A stretch of 64,000 nt of DNA. Source: Capitella teleta (lineage: Eukaryota > Annelida > Polychaeta > Capitellidae). The DNA lies in contig KB310169.1 in assembly GCA_000328365.1 (NCBI GenBank), positions 34,733 to 98,732 of the forward strand. The letters run 5' to 3'. This document shows, piece by piece, positions 1-13,502 of this stretch. The position numbers were made by a program, and so were the translations under genes. The notes under the pieces are model-generated. The model saw only the letters and a list, made by a program, of their open reading frames with translations, was not told where the DNA came from and searched no databases. Each line of letters opens with the position of its first letter. Within the stretch, counting starts at the first letter, position 1.

Positions 1-140
1 AGTTCGAAACAACCAGAGGTCCTCTTTAAGGAACCATCCGTAACTAGTGATTGAAGACACCCCAGACGCCTTATGCAGAGCAAAAATATTTCAATTCTAG
101 CGCAATCAACACTGTGAACCTTCAAGATTATTATTATTTT

Positions 141-142
<2 letters not shown>

Positions 143-180
<38 letters not shown>
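143..180 (+). repeat. Poly-T tract
   Basis: 38 consecutive T. Similar tracts occur at 15481-15510, 16546-16577, 28395-28437 (broken by G), 28779-28814 (broken by C), 48731-48772 and 62455-62483. Some may be old retroposon tails; their lengths are not reliable in assemblies. Confidence 0.9.
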
Positions 181-186
<6 letters not shown>

Positions 187-1997
187 ATTCACCCTTCTCT
201 TCTTTGCTCTCTTCAACTTCAATTTTGAAGTTTGCATTCGCGCGACATGTGCGCTTTATGGTGATGTTTTCATGGACCCAGACGCATGAAGTCTCTTGCG
301 TCATCATTCGTTGGTATAATTATGTTATCAAATAGATGTATAACTACCGGTTCGGTTATGACGCTACTGATTTGATTGTTCCTCTCTCTATATATTATCG
401 ATGTATTATAATAATTTTGATCAGCAAGCCTCAGTTTTGTTTTCAGAAAATTAACAGATAAAAGAGGCAGATACTAGTGAAAAATTAATCCGTGACACAA
501 TCGAAAAGCTAAGAAAAGGAAATAGATTGGCTAAGTATTTAATACAGAAACGTTTTTTGTCGATTTAACAATTGTCTCCATCTTTATTCTTTCTGTCTAT
601 TCATCGATTTCGCCAGCCTTGTCGTCCATATTTGGATTGGTGTACACTCTTCGGCATACGGTGTGTTTAATACAGCCATATGGCACTGGAGAAGGTCCTT
701 CCGACAATAAGAGACCCATATCATGGGTCAATGATGGTCATCTGATGGTGATCCATGGGTGTGCATTCCAGGGGCCAGCTGCCGCATGCTGTCACCACAG
801 ATAACGCCATTGTTTGAGTGCAATTATGCGTCATGAACTATAGCTCGAGGCAGTGGTCGACATGTACACTGAAGAAACACCAGAGCACCTCCTTGGTTAA
901 TGGCATGAACGGGCACTCACTGTTGATTTACCACGTAGTCTTCTATTCTGGAGTGGTCAACGATTTCAGGGGTCAAGATCCTTGTAATACTTCTGCCGTG
1001 CTCTTACAAGGGCGTTAACATTAGATGCGTGGATGGAGGTGTGCTTTGCATACGCATGGCTAAATCCGGTGTAACAGCATGTATAGTCCTAAATAAAAGG
1101 TAGTCTCATTCTTAAGAATGGTGGTTCATCGGACCACCGTTCCTAAGAATAGAAGCAATTTACGTGGAAATAGTAGTTCTAGTAGGACTACCTATCCTAG
1201 CTATGTCTAATAATTATATTCTATGTTGTTGAAACTAGGACTACCTTTCCCAGGAGACTACTACACTTTGTTACAGCAAACACCAAGACTATAGTTCGGT
1301 GTTAATATAGTCTTGCATGCTTTTGAAGTATATCACTCACAAAAATTGATGCTCATATGGCGAGGTGTGTAACATATGGTGGTTTAGAAGTGGTGTTTAT
1401 GGGGTTCGAATTACATCTCTATAGACTTGTTTTTGCATATTTTATTTATTTCTAAATTTGGACAGAATTTGACTTCATACCCTGGACATTACATTTGATA
1501 CACGCTCCAAGAGTTTTCTTGTTTTGTGTTAACTATTTCGTGGTTGAGAATTTGTCATGGGCTTCTTCACTGTTGTATCATACGCATATTATTATTTATC
1601 CATGCAGTATTGGGTGGTGTTTGATCTGTTCTCTATGTATTTTATTTATAATCAGATATTTATAACTGTTTTCAATCGACAAGAACAAGTGAGAAGATGA
1701 CAGTTTTGCTGAATTAGTGTAACAACTATGAATTGTTTTTAATATATCCTTGCAGATTTCGTTTGTTCACGATGAATCATTTGAAATAGTAGATCATGGA
1801 CCAATCACGTGAATACATATTTTAGTAACGTTGGAACAAGTGCAGTTGCAATCACGAGGAAATATCGAACACACCCGAGTTGAGGAATACCCAAAATTAT
1901 TTCACAACTAAGTCCTACTCCCTTCTCTAGTCACTCACAAAAGCCCATAGATAGGATATGAAGAGATGAAGCACGGATTATACACATGCTGGATCCC
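181..1997. other. Non-coding interval
   Basis: No convincing gene. Short frames at 619-1018 lack ATG starts or family resemblance. The hairpin cluster at 1085-1265 is the only clear structure. Confidence 0.5.
1108..1150. repeat. Hairpin with 18-bp stem and 7-nt loop
   Basis: ATTCTTAAGAATGGTGGT - TCATCGG - ACCACCGTTCCTAAGAAT: 16 of 18 positions pair. It is flanked by AGGTAGTC (about 1098) and inverted AGGACTACC copies (about 1186 and 1240), so several stems are possible between 1085 and 1265. Confidence 0.75.
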
Positions 1998-2252
1998 AAT
2001 TTCTCTTTAAACCAGGAAGTAACATCACCTCACGATACCGGAAGCCATCTGATCGAGCAGCTATTAAGTGGGTCGTAATTGTCAAGGGCGTGTGTTATGC
2101 AACGTAAATCACGCAGCGAATTTGATGTTTCCTCAGGGCTATTGTTCCACGCAGCAAACTTTATGGACTGGCTCGCGGGGGTCATCAAGCACATCTTGAG
2201 TGCCTCCGTTATCCACTTATTACCATTTGCAGGGAACGCCTAACTTGGGAGA
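1998..2252. repeat. Direct duplication, copy A
   Basis: Related to 6879-7135 in the same orientation, about 4.9 kb apart. The central 98 bp (2130-2227) is identical in the two copies while the flanks differ by substitutions and small indels. The minus-strand frame that is open in copy B is shifted here by a 4-nt insertion near the Tyr-Asp codons, so if the pair is exonic, this is the broken copy. Confidence 0.8.
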
Positions 2253-5200
2253 TGCCTAGTGATGAAGGAAAACGGATTTGTGGTTATTCTATAATTACTT
2301 ATGAATGTTTGTTTATACTTTATTGTATTTGTACCTTATTGTAATTTCAAACCGAAGTTCGCCGAGCCTCGATCGTAATCAATGCGATCATTATTATTAT
2401 GCATTTCAATATTCAATTTCCATTGACATCTATTGTATTCCAATCTCACCTGATTCGACGATCATGATTAAAAGCAACCGACACCAAAAGTTCAAAACTA
2501 GCATTTGCTCTGCTCTTCTTGCCTGGGCTGGTCACTAAGTACACAAACTTGATCATATAGAATAATAAATGCAAACTTGGCTGAACAAGTCAGATGCCAC
2601 AGATATCCCTCATGTGGAGAACACGAACATTAGGATCAGCTTCGCTCGAGATGGGGTGACTTTAGTTTGTGCTTTTTTTTTCACTCCATGAAGTGATCCA
2701 ATATCCCAATAACAACATCAGACCTTCTCCCCGTCTTTGTGAAATGAACATATTATACTCATTTATCAATACTGAATGCATCATGCATTCATAAATTCAA
2801 AGTAGATTTTAGATTCATGGAGATGTTGAATGTATTTATCTGAAATTAATACATCACCAGCCAATAGAACTCGTAAAATCCAAACATGATATATCAGAGA
2901 CCTGCCCAAAGCAGAGCGTGATTTTCTCCGTTGATGTCCTCGGCACCTGTGTCATTGGAGCCCTTTAAGCAGACCATTAGCAATGTCTTGGTAATAAAAG
3001 TCCTGTTGAAAAATCGAGACCAAGTTTCTCGTTACTCACTATCACTTTGGGACGCGGATAGCATAAGAAAGATTAAATGACAACAATAAAACAGAGCGTT
3101 CAAACTAGAGGAATGACAACCCAAGCGGCGTCTTACAACGGATAAACCAGAATTATGAAACCCATAAAACACTCCTTGCGCGTGTAACCTTTCCACACTT
3201 AGCTCACTTTGCATTAATCCAAAGTGTTCTTTGTAGCGACTCCACTTCTACATTTATACTCGGACACAGCTGAAGATACCCGAAGGTGATCCGGATCAAC
3301 AAGGGCGACGTCTGTTTGCAACGTATAGACTTTAATGGTACTTGACAGCCAATTATAAGGATCACTGATCGCAGGAGGATCTCAGGGTCTGTTGGTGTTG
3401 TCTTGGAGACTGGTGGCTGTGGTTGACTGGACTGTGTCTACTCTGTGTCTGTTAGTTGAATTAAAAATGTGTGTATTTATATGCTGGGTTTGTGGATGAG
3501 TGGAAGCCTTCAGTTTAACATGTAAAGTATGGATCTACATGTATATTTGGAAGGACTTCTGTTGATGGTATTAGTTTATCGGTGTGAACTTTGTATCTCT
3601 GATGTGAATGAACTGTTTGCAATAGTAGGGGTCATTTGGTACTTGTCAGCCATCAGCGATGGATGTATGTTCGTGTATTCTTTGTCCCAAAAGTATAATA
3701 CATTGTCATAGTTTATAGAGCCATACTAGACTTAAACATCATGTAAGTGTTCATTAAAGCCATGTGACCTTAACATTCTTCATCTCTAGATTAATTCATT
3801 CAGAGTATCCCTGTTGATTCAAATTACATATGCATTGAAATTATATCTTACCTAAAGCTATATCGGAAGGTTACTTACTTATTACAATAATCAATAATCA
3901 ATAATCGAGATGTATGCGTAACATGTTTAACATCGGTTTCTTATATGATATTATTTCCATTAATTGCCTTCTGATAAAGAATATGTAAGGAAGTATTGTG
4001 ATCATAATTCGTTGATTTCATCGCTTAATATATTCTTGAATTGATAAAAAAGATCTCATTATAAAAGTCATTTTTGATATTTTTTATTGGTAATCACAGA
4101 GACTCATAATAATTTATTATATGCAATTCTATAGACTATAATTATTGCAAATATATGGAGTACTTGTAGTAAAGAAACGTTGAGTTAAGGAAAAGCATCG
4201 GAAACGTCTATACGCAAGAAAGTCCTATAAACAGTTAAACACACAAAACAGCCAAATAGAAGCTGCTTGTTCCAATGAAACTGGAGACTGATAGGCCTAT
4301 ATTTGAAGAGTGCTTTTATTTTAGGACACGTCAATCACCAGTAAGATAGACGATAGGCGAGGTAGACGACATTCCCGAGAAAACATTCGATGGTGACTCA
4401 TTGATCTTACTCAGCAGTCAACACCCAACCCAATTTATAGTTATATCGCCATGCGTATCTTCCTAACCAGCTGTCTGACAACACTCGATCATTGATATGC
4501 GGTCTATGCAAAGTACATCTGCATAAAGTGAGGTATTTCCTGGGGATGATGAACGATTTTTTTTGTGATGCATCATTTAAAGAGAGCTTGAAGATAGCTT
4601 ATGCTCATTGCAATAGTCGTCCTATTGCTGACCAAAATACTTAATTTTGGTCACATACGTTCGAGAGAATTTACCACCATGAATTTCACCTATAGTCGGA
4701 TGACAATATCTTATTTAAGTTTCATGCAATAAAAAGAGACATCACTGGTGTGATAAGTTAACCCATTTTGTATTACACAATATATGCAAACGTGCTCAAA
4801 GCACTCCCCATAAGTCACAAATCTATTATTATTGCGTCAATTATATTCAGCATCATTGACCAACAAACAGGATTAGTGAGGTGATGTGAGACATGATCGA
4901 TTCAACAGTCTAGACTCCAGACCAACATAAAAGGTATTGTATTCTACAACGAAAGGAACCTTGTACAATAAATGTCGATGCGTTCCATTCAAAGGAGACT
5001 CTCCCTGGTGTGATGTCTCGATTGATGGTTGATCTATCGACATATTTAGCGGAATGTTAGACATAACGATTCTTGTTGCATTGCCATTAGTGATTTCTGC
5101 CTCTCCTGGGGGTAAGGGGTCACACAATACTCTTAAATACGTCGGAATGTGGTAAAAATAATCAAAACAATTCAACAGCGGAAATCGAGTCAGCTATAGT

Positions 5201-6878
5201 TTAGAACAGCCGGTATTGATTGATCTCTTGATGTTCAAACTCATTAATCATTTTGTTTTCAAATTTTCGAATTAAAATGTGGGCATTATATTCATTAAAA
5301 CGGTGGATTGATTGATTCATATAAGTTAAACGGTTGCGAGGAGATAACAAAAGAGTTAAAACTCTTGCTCTGGTTCGGTTCTCGAACCATGGACCCCAAG
5401 AACAACAAATAGATGAGAGGTTTTTTTTCCTCTCTCTCTCTCTCTCTCTCTTTAGCTAATTCTATGTGGATTACTGCTTGTTTCTCTGAGATTGGCGTTT
5501 ATTCCATGTGATAAAACGTAGCCACGTTGCTTATCTGGATAATACTGATAACAATAAAGATAAACCAAGTGTCCTCCCTCACACTTTACTTAGAGACGTC
5601 CCACGAACACGCATCTTTTGTTTGCAGGAATTATTTAGCAATAATAATTGATTGCTTTGTTGTGTTTTGCATATCTATACTGTTGTATATGGTGGCATTT
5701 GAATAAACAAATAGAACACCTAAGAACAACCGGAAAATAATTGAAAGCAAGAGAAGCAAGAGGGGGATTACAGACTACTTTGGGCAGATGCTGTGAGAGA
5801 TGCCCTTCGGCATCTTGCACATCGTCTGGGGAAGAGTAAAACTATGTTACAAGGCTATCATCGCCACGCCCAAGAAGATGGTGCATGCATGTGTTTTGAT
5901 GATCATATTAATTAAACATACGATCTTTGTATACTGAACGCAACTTAGTGGTGGAACAAAAGAAACACAAGAAAATAAGCGAGAAAAAAAAATCAGAACA
6001 TAAAATACTATAATACACAATTGGGGTAACCACTAGATTATCGGGTAAGATTGAATTACTCTTTTATGAAATTCATTAATAATCCGATAGATGAGAAAAC
6101 AAAAAACTGAGCTACACATGCTAATATAATTTTTCTTCTTGCAGTTGTCTGGGTCAGCTTGTTTCTGATTTCTTGGACCCTGGCCGTTTCTCAGCGATGA
6201 AACCATGCAATTTTCCGCGGAATTCTTTCCAAGAAAACAGGGTTCGTCATATCGTCATTCTTTAGAATCATAATCAGGGTTTGTCAGACCCTAAGGAACG
6301 CCCCATTGCTACTCCACCCTAAACACCTCCCTCTCCATGCTCCTGAAGTCAAGAAATGTAAATTGTCTTTTACGAACCAACCAGACGTATCAGTCACTGT
6401 GAAGATAGCTCGACCAGCAGCTACAATATTTAACTCAGATTTTTTTCACTCCTTTTAATATTCATATACACCCAGCCATCGAGTGCCTTTTGTCGTATCC
6501 TTTCCAGGTATAATAATCTAAAAAATAATCTATAATAATAACCTTCATTTCCATGGAGTCAGCAGAATAATTCACACTTTTGTGATGACATAACATTGAC
6601 ATAGATTGATACATATTGATTTCACGGTTTAGTTAAGTCGAATGTTGATATGCAGCCATAATGCATGGCACTGTTATTCCCGACCTCAGTTATTATTTCC
6701 GGGTAAAAAAAAGAAAAGAAATAAATAAATAATAAATATTAAAAAAAATGAAAATTAATAAAGGGGTCTATTGGTGCAGGCTTCTTAGCCGTAGAGGGGT
6801 AAAAAATGAGTATAATATGATAAATGCCTCAGACGTATCGGATGTACCAGCGCAAAATAAACAATTGTATAGTATGCT
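2253..6878. other. Non-coding interval between the two duplication copies
   Basis: AT-rich with stops in every frame. A start-less 100-codon minus frame at 4873-5175 has four N-x-S/T sites but no splice context. The (TC)n run and a three-fold AATCAAT repeat near 3890 are the only repeats seen. Confidence 0.5.
5429..5451 (+). repeat. (TC)n microsatellite
   Basis: About eleven TC units directly after a T run. Confidence 0.9.
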
Positions 6879-7135
6879 AATTCCTCTCTGATCCTGGAAG
6901 CAAGATCACCTCACGACACCGGAAGCCATCTGAACTGCCATTACAGGCGTCATAAGTGTCGGGGGTGTGTGTTATGCAGCTTAAATCACACAGCGAATTT
7001 GATGTATCCTCAGGGCTATTGTTCCACGCAGCAAACTTTATGGACTGGCTCGCGGGGGTCATCAAGCACATCTTGAGTGCCTCCGTTATCCACTTATTAC
7101 CATTCCGGTTTCTAGGAAACACCCAACTTGGGAGA
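6879..7135. repeat. Direct duplication, copy B, with an open minus-strand frame
   Basis: Partner of 1998-2252; the identical core is 7007-7104. On the minus strand a frame runs through the whole unit (core peptide NGNKWITEALKMCLMTPASQ, then a Cys-containing stretch ending SSDGFRCREV) with a pyrimidine-AG acceptor-like site just before it and possible GT donors after it. It could be a duplicated exon of an unknown gene or an unclassified repeat. The plus strand is open too (84 codons, 6956-7210). Confidence 0.75.
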
Positions 7136-10100
7136 CGAGTATTGATGCTGAAAATAATGGTTGTAGATGGGTTTATTTGGTACACTACCACGTTTTGGGA
7201 AGCAATATAAAGATATGCTTCTGTTTCTATAGAGACATTCACCATTTTAACTAATATCCTCCGTAAGAGGGGTCATCGTAACCGCTGTATTTTCTTTCTG
7301 CCCAACATATTGCATATAAATTTTACACCCATACTAACTTGTTCTCAATATACTGCCAAGAGGCAGGACTCAGAAGGTCTACATAATGCATTACTCGAAT
7401 CTGTCTTTTGTTAATGTTCATAGAAGTCTGAGTCATAATTCTGTCTGAGATGCCCGAAAATTGACAGAATGATGACCGGCAAAAACGTGACCGAGAATAG
7501 TGTCGTAGAAGAGAGATGCCACACAGTCAATGGGTTAGAAGAAGTCGGATGATCAGACCGGAAAATTGCTTAATTATAGTTCAGCTGCACTCAAGATTTA
7601 ATGATCACTCCATACCCGTTGACGTTTGCCTTGGTTTGAGGGACTCATTCTGTGATTTCTGTTAACAACAATTGACTAGATAGCCAAAATTTGAAGTGGG
7701 ACAAGATTAACGACTGCCGTTCATCGTAGAATTGGCTCCTCGGCTTCTTCTTCTGTTTTTGATGAGATGGCTCAATTTAGTTGGTATTGATGCTAAACAA
7801 CACAACAATCTGTCGATGTACGTATGACGAAGCTTCAGTTGTTGGAAATTCTGTACCATTTCATTTCGCACAGACCATATTTTATGTTTACAACTCACAT
7901 GCCTTCAGTCTTCTGCGATTGTAAATGTTTACCTAATGCAGCCTGAAATAGATCCAACTCAAGCGAATCCCTGGCAACCAAACACTTTCTGTCAAGCACC
8001 AGCATTGAAATAGTGTGATCGAGTTACACCCAATGGCCAGGTCAGATTGTGACGTATATAATTGCTCTCCATTCATGAATAATTTCCAATTATATGACCT
8101 GCTCGACCATCCAGTTTTAATCCTTACATGTAGGGAATGCTTTGAGGAGCAGGTTTCATTCGCAGGTCGGAATTCCCATATAGTTCATCGCGACCGTAAT
8201 TCCAGACAGCTGTTTTCATATTGACCTCAGACAAGGCTCAGAGCAAACACTCCTTTATGATTGACAACGCGTGATTGCTATGGAGACCGAAATGGATCCT
8301 CGCTTGGCCCCAGACAAATTCTGTCTGCAAACAAAACTAGGAGAATTATAAATATGAAATGACCAAGGGAATGCTTCATTTACAAGATGTGACAGCGCAG
8401 ATTAAACACAATTATGGAAAAGTTGAATCATATCGGTGTATAAATAGGCCGCAATGATCCGGTTTAACACGTGTAGAAAATTGTGTACTTAATAGCTATG
8501 CATGGATCTGCTTACAATTCTAGCAGCAATTAAGCATGAAATGGAAACTTGTTGATTATTTCATTGTGGAATCCATGATTACAACAACCATACATCTACA
8601 GTATTAACCGAATGAACTCTTGACTAATCTAATTGTATGGAAGAAAACGTCATTAGTCATTATTCATTAATTTATTGTCCTCACCATCATCAACAGCGTT
8701 ACTAGCACGTACAGCATATAAGATTTCATTATTAAATTCAGTGCACACATTATAGTGGAAGTCTTCTGAACCAAATATACTTTAAGACACGTTGCAAGTC
8801 TTCATTTACAGCCATTTTGTTTCTTGGAACTTGACGTCGCAAAAGGATATAAAATTTCCGAAATAGCAACCTTCTGTAGATCGTTTATGAGCGCTTGGAC
8901 AAGACCAGTTTTTGTTCATTTATTCAGAGACAGGTTAACGAGCTCACTGTTCTCCAATATTTCTCAAATGGCGTGCATTCGAATACGACATGTTATTGCC
9001 CAGACACCTAAATTCATGATTAGATGTCAATTCAAAATCAAGAATTGGTGATGGGGAACTCGTTTGATTGAGTCCTAGTAGTCTGTGGTGGCTCATAGAT
9101 GTATCTCATGCCCAACACAATGCAGATCCATCAACGTTGTTACGTTCAGATTCTGCGCCTTGATAAAAACTAATAAGTCAAAATTGGGAAAAAGGGAACT
9201 GAAGGGTTGATAGAAACACGAAGCATACATGTACATCTAAACCAATGCAGCATAATGATAGTATGATAAAATATCTTAAATCTGTTCACAGACAACAACC
9301 CGAGGCGTTGTTTACGTCCAGTAGAGCATGAGACACCTGTGAAAGGCGACACCAAGCTGTAGTCTCTGCTGCATTAACCTCACAGCGCTAGAAATAAATG
9401 ACTTGCTCCTATTTTATAAAGGCCCCTGGATAGCTGCGGGTAATCCGGATCTAGGGTTTCTATATCCTCAACTACATGTGCACCTAAGTATGCATAGTTC
9501 TTTGAATAGGAGCTATAGTGCGAAGTACAGGCGGTGAAAGGCGATCTTAGCATATGGCCATGCAACCCCGTGTAATCTCATCAGCCCTGATCTGAGAACA
9601 GAGACCTTCTTAGGGGATTGCAGGAATAGGATCCGCTAAGCAGTCCAGACTCCAGACACCTAGTCGATGCAAAGCACACAGAAATTGTTGATCAAAGGCA
9701 CACACATATCACTTCTATGTTATATACATGTACTAATTGAATATACGAATGCAGCCATTAAGCTAGCTAGCTAGCTAGCTAGCTAGCTAAAGCGATTGGA
9801 CATATTGATGGGGTACTACCAGAGGAACAAATTTGAGCCTTTGTATATACTGTGGAATGGAAATAATTTGATCATAAATTTCAAAACGAATCCAAGTATA
9901 TATACATGTATTGAGGAAGCCTGGTGAACTAATAACTTGCAACACGGCTGTTTTCTTAACTCGTACGATACTTCAGATGCCAAGCACTTCGTTCAAATGA
10001 CCCCAATCAGAGAGGTTTTATCAAAGGGTCAGGGACGGTTACCCACCAACCAATCACAGCGAACAGAACTTGCTCTCGCGAAGGCAAAAAAAAAGATGGT

Positions 10101-11741
10101 TAGACAAATAAAATGAGCATTCGGATTAATAATCATTGTTTGCCAACCTTTCGATGAAAATCAAGGAATATTTGTGTTGTTTTACTTCCCAGATTCCTCG
10201 GCGTTGTTGCTTATTAAGCCAGCTATCCCAAAATATGTCGGACTTCGCAATTGGTTAATGGAAAACTGTACACTCTATATGCATAAACCTACTAGTAAAT
10301 ATAAACCAGTTATTGCCGTAGAATTCCCGGCACGCGGTCGAGCGTATCGGTGAAGCGGCGGAATTGGTTGTGAAGAGGCATTCCCGTTTTCTTCATTGCG
10401 CTGCTGAAATAGTGCGCTACTTAAAATTAATTCATATTATGTGATATCTAGATTTATTTTTGCTCCAATTGTTTTGCATTGTGACTTGAGAGAAGAAAGA
10501 GCGTTATTTGAAAACTTAAATGACATGAACCATTGAATGGGCTATACCTTTGCTAGTTATTTTCACTCTATCACAAATCAAGTTTAACATATTATTTTGA
10601 CAGTAAAATTGAGTAATTAAATAGTGCAATGTGATGAGTCAAGACATGTGTTGTTAAATGATGGAAGGAAATCAACACATACTTTTCCCAAAGGCATTTG
10701 ACTTACGCGGGGCAATTGACAGCACTTGGTTTTCAAGGCAATGTCGTTTTTGTTCATCAGCTTTCAACGCCGATTCGCTGCTAGTGGAGTGAGAAGAGTA
10801 TAAAATTATATATTCAAAACAAAGTTCAGTGTCTCGGAAGTCGGTGCTTGAATGGTAATGAACCTATAGGCCTCAGGGCAATTAATTGCCAAATGACAAG
10901 GTTGCCATATCGCAACCAGAATCAAATACTCTATGACTTCATTTATTCAATTAATTTCACATTGTAAAACAATCAATGGTGATCAAAGTTTGTGAGGGGC
11001 CTCCTACGAACCGAATCAATCAAATAATCATATGAGCAACCAATTAAATGGTTTATAGACTGATCGATGAATGGCGTCGTTACAAGACGGTGATTTTAAT
11101 GCATCAACATCGTTCGGTCAGAGCAAGACTACATGTATTTAGAATCGAAATCCAACTGAAACAGGGGATTATTAATAATAATAAAGAGTCAACCGTTTTC
11201 TGCCATTTCCATTGGTGTTAAGCATACTCTCGGGGTAATTATTGAGTCGTTTGATGAAGTTCTACTATTTTGTATCATGAATTGCACACAATAACACTTT
11301 AAATCTTATCAGTAACTTACTGATCTAGTGACCACGAATGGGCCAGTACCTAAACACATGTACACATCATAAAAGAACATGATGCTTCAGTCATAGCCTT
11401 GCTTCGCTAATCAGTGTAGAACAGATGATCAAACCGACAAGAAATCGGCAATGCTATCCAAATAATAGATCCAACAACTTTATGGTTGTCATGAACTCTT
11501 ATGATTCGCTTGAAAAAAAAGCGTATTGAAACGATTTGAAACATGAACATGCAACAAAAGTCCTTAGAAACTGTCTAAAGCAACACTTCCAGAAATGACC
11601 CGGGCCAGATTAATAAAAACTATTTAGTTGCATAGTTGAATATGAATAGTTCTTTATTTTCATGAGACTTGAGAATGAGAGCTGAGTAAATAACTCGCGA
11701 TATTTCACGATATCTCGCGATATTTCGTAATTATTTCCTAT
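7136..11741. other. Non-coding interval
   Basis: No supported gene. A CpG-rich patch at 10321-10440 is open for about 40 codons behind a TAG that could be a splice acceptor, but nothing confirms it. Otherwise only the (AGCT)n run. Confidence 0.5.
9761..9789. repeat. (AGCT)n microsatellite
   Basis: Seven AGCT units. The repeat is self-complementary, so it can fold on itself. Confidence 0.95.
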
Positions 11742-11865
11742 GACTCAACAATCTAAACCAGCAGGATAACATGTGAATCTTCCTGTTGAGAAGAGACTCA
11801 ACAATCTAAAATTACNNNNNNNNNNNNNNNNNNNNNNNNNNNNNNNNNNNNNNNNNNNNNNNNNN
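11742..11865. repeat. 53-bp tandem repeat running into a 50-N assembly gap
   Basis: GACTCAACAATCTAAA recurs at 11742 and 11795 (period 53), and N begins at 11816 and ends at 11865. The gap probably hides further units. Just before, CTCGCGATATTTC repeats twice (11694-11727). Confidence 0.7.
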
Positions 11866-12977
11866 AATTCAAATGGAAGAGTATTATATTGCTCGGGCGG
11901 ACACAAATGGGGCACTATAGGGTGAGTATGCAAATTATAGCATGCTGTCACAAAACTAAGGCTGAAACAGGAAATCCAGACCATCATTCACATTGTAACA
12001 GCTAAATTAAACAAGCAATCCATCATGCACCAGAGCGTTCATTTCACGAAAGATTACTACTCATATGCTAGCTATTGTTGAACACCATACGTACACATCC
12101 ATTTGCAGTCCTTGATTAAAAAACAAATGCGACGATGGCACAATAGTATACAATTTTTGATCATGATAAAATTCTTATATTGCTTCACTATTAGTAATAT
12201 AACCTTTCATGAGTATATCAAACTTGTATTATGATCAAAGCAGTTACGATCGACGTGGGAAAGAAAAACCTCCATACTTGGTTTGTGAGACTAGTCTGAT
12301 GACATCCATTCAGTTTATCATGCTTCGGTGAATCCAATCAATGTCTAGACTTTTATGGCAATTTGGAACCAGACCACAATGACCGCCCTGCTTGGCGATC
12401 ACAAATTGGAGATGGGCTATATCAGCGTAATGGCTTCACAGTTCACATGTACGACACTGGTACGCACAGTTTCTTTATTTACTATTCAACCTCGGGATCC
12501 TAAATCAAGTATCAGTATGTTGTTTGAAGGGGTAAGCATGAGTATAATAATGCAGCCGAGTCGATCGAGGACACAAGGTTGATGGTTGGCTTTGTTTTTC
12601 TGGAGGCCAGCACCATACGCACATACCCTAGATCTCAAGGTGACCAAGCTAATCACTCTCCCTTGTAATCATATCTTACTACAAGGGTGAGATGAAATTA
12701 CCTGGTTTTGTGCAGTGGTTGCGCCTAGTAAACTAACACGTATGCCTGTGTGTACTTACATAATAATGTCTAGGCGTGTGGATGACATGTGAGTACGAAA
12801 GTACATATGGGAAGGACGTGTGTAATGAGACATGTACAATGTATATTTACACTGAATGCATACAGAGAAGACTTGTGATACTATACAAGTATTTATTATA
12901 TACTTGTATAGCATCATAATGGCATATTTGAAGTTTGAATAGTATGTGTATGCCATATGAATACTCTCAATATGACC

Positions 12978-13358
12978 CTATAGGGTCGAATTGACTCTGT
13001 AGGCCGAATTGACAGAGCCTCCGTTATGCCTATCAATTAAGGCATCACCTTCGGATGGAAAACTTATGGGGCTATTCTGAATGAACGATATCTCGAAGAT
13101 GGCTTCTGGTAGTGTCCATTCACTGAGAACTGCAATCTCCACTGCCCATTCCGAGTGTAATAATGGCCAAGGACACCGCGTTGTATCAATCATCGAGGAA
13201 AACTTGATTTCATTGTTCAGCCTGCATTCACGGAGAGTTGCCATAGAGGCGTCAACCAGTGCATGTGAGCTAAACATTAGTTTATGCGTCCAAGAGTCAA
13301 GGATCCGCGCACCGAGGCTAAATGGCTTGCATTGTACCGAATTTAGAGACGCTTCCAT
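12978..13358 (-). CDS. Uncharacterised 126-codon ORF downstream of the secreted gene
   Basis: An ATG-initiated frame of 126 residues, unlike any family I know, with no clear signal peptide or membrane span. It lies about 80 nt past the poly(A) signal of the seven-exon gene, on the same strand. The opposite strand is also open for 116 codons over 13081-13431, and the local base composition is richer in GC than the surroundings. One or two frames of this length are expected by chance in a window of this composition, so it may be non-coding. Confidence 0.25.
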   Translation of the reverse strand: MEASLNSVQCKPFSLGARILDSWTHKLMFSSHALVDASMATLRECRLNNEIKFSSMIDTTRCPWPLLHSEWAVEIAVLSEWTLPEAIFEISFIQNSPISFPSEGDALIDRHNGGSVNSAYRVNSTL

Positions 13359-13456
13359 TCACACACAACTGACAATATACGAGATCTGCTGTGGCTGTTT
13401 TAACATTGGACATACTTTTTATATCACTTGAGAATTGAATTGAAGAGTGCATTCAG

Positions 13457-13462
13457 TTTATT
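13457..13462 (-). terminator. Poly(A) signal AATAAA of the seven-exon secreted gene
   Basis: A canonical AATAAA on the minus strand, 41 nt past the TAA at 13503. It implies a very short 3' UTR and closes a transcription unit of only about 1.1 kb. Confidence 0.5.
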
Positions 13463-13502
13463 TCCTTGATAAGGAATGATAGACATTTCCAGTATGACTG
13501 GT

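Noticed and set aside
2305-2538. 77-codon ATG frame with a hydrophobic start
   Set aside because: The hydrophobicity comes from AT-rich codons; there is no promoter, splice site or family resemblance.
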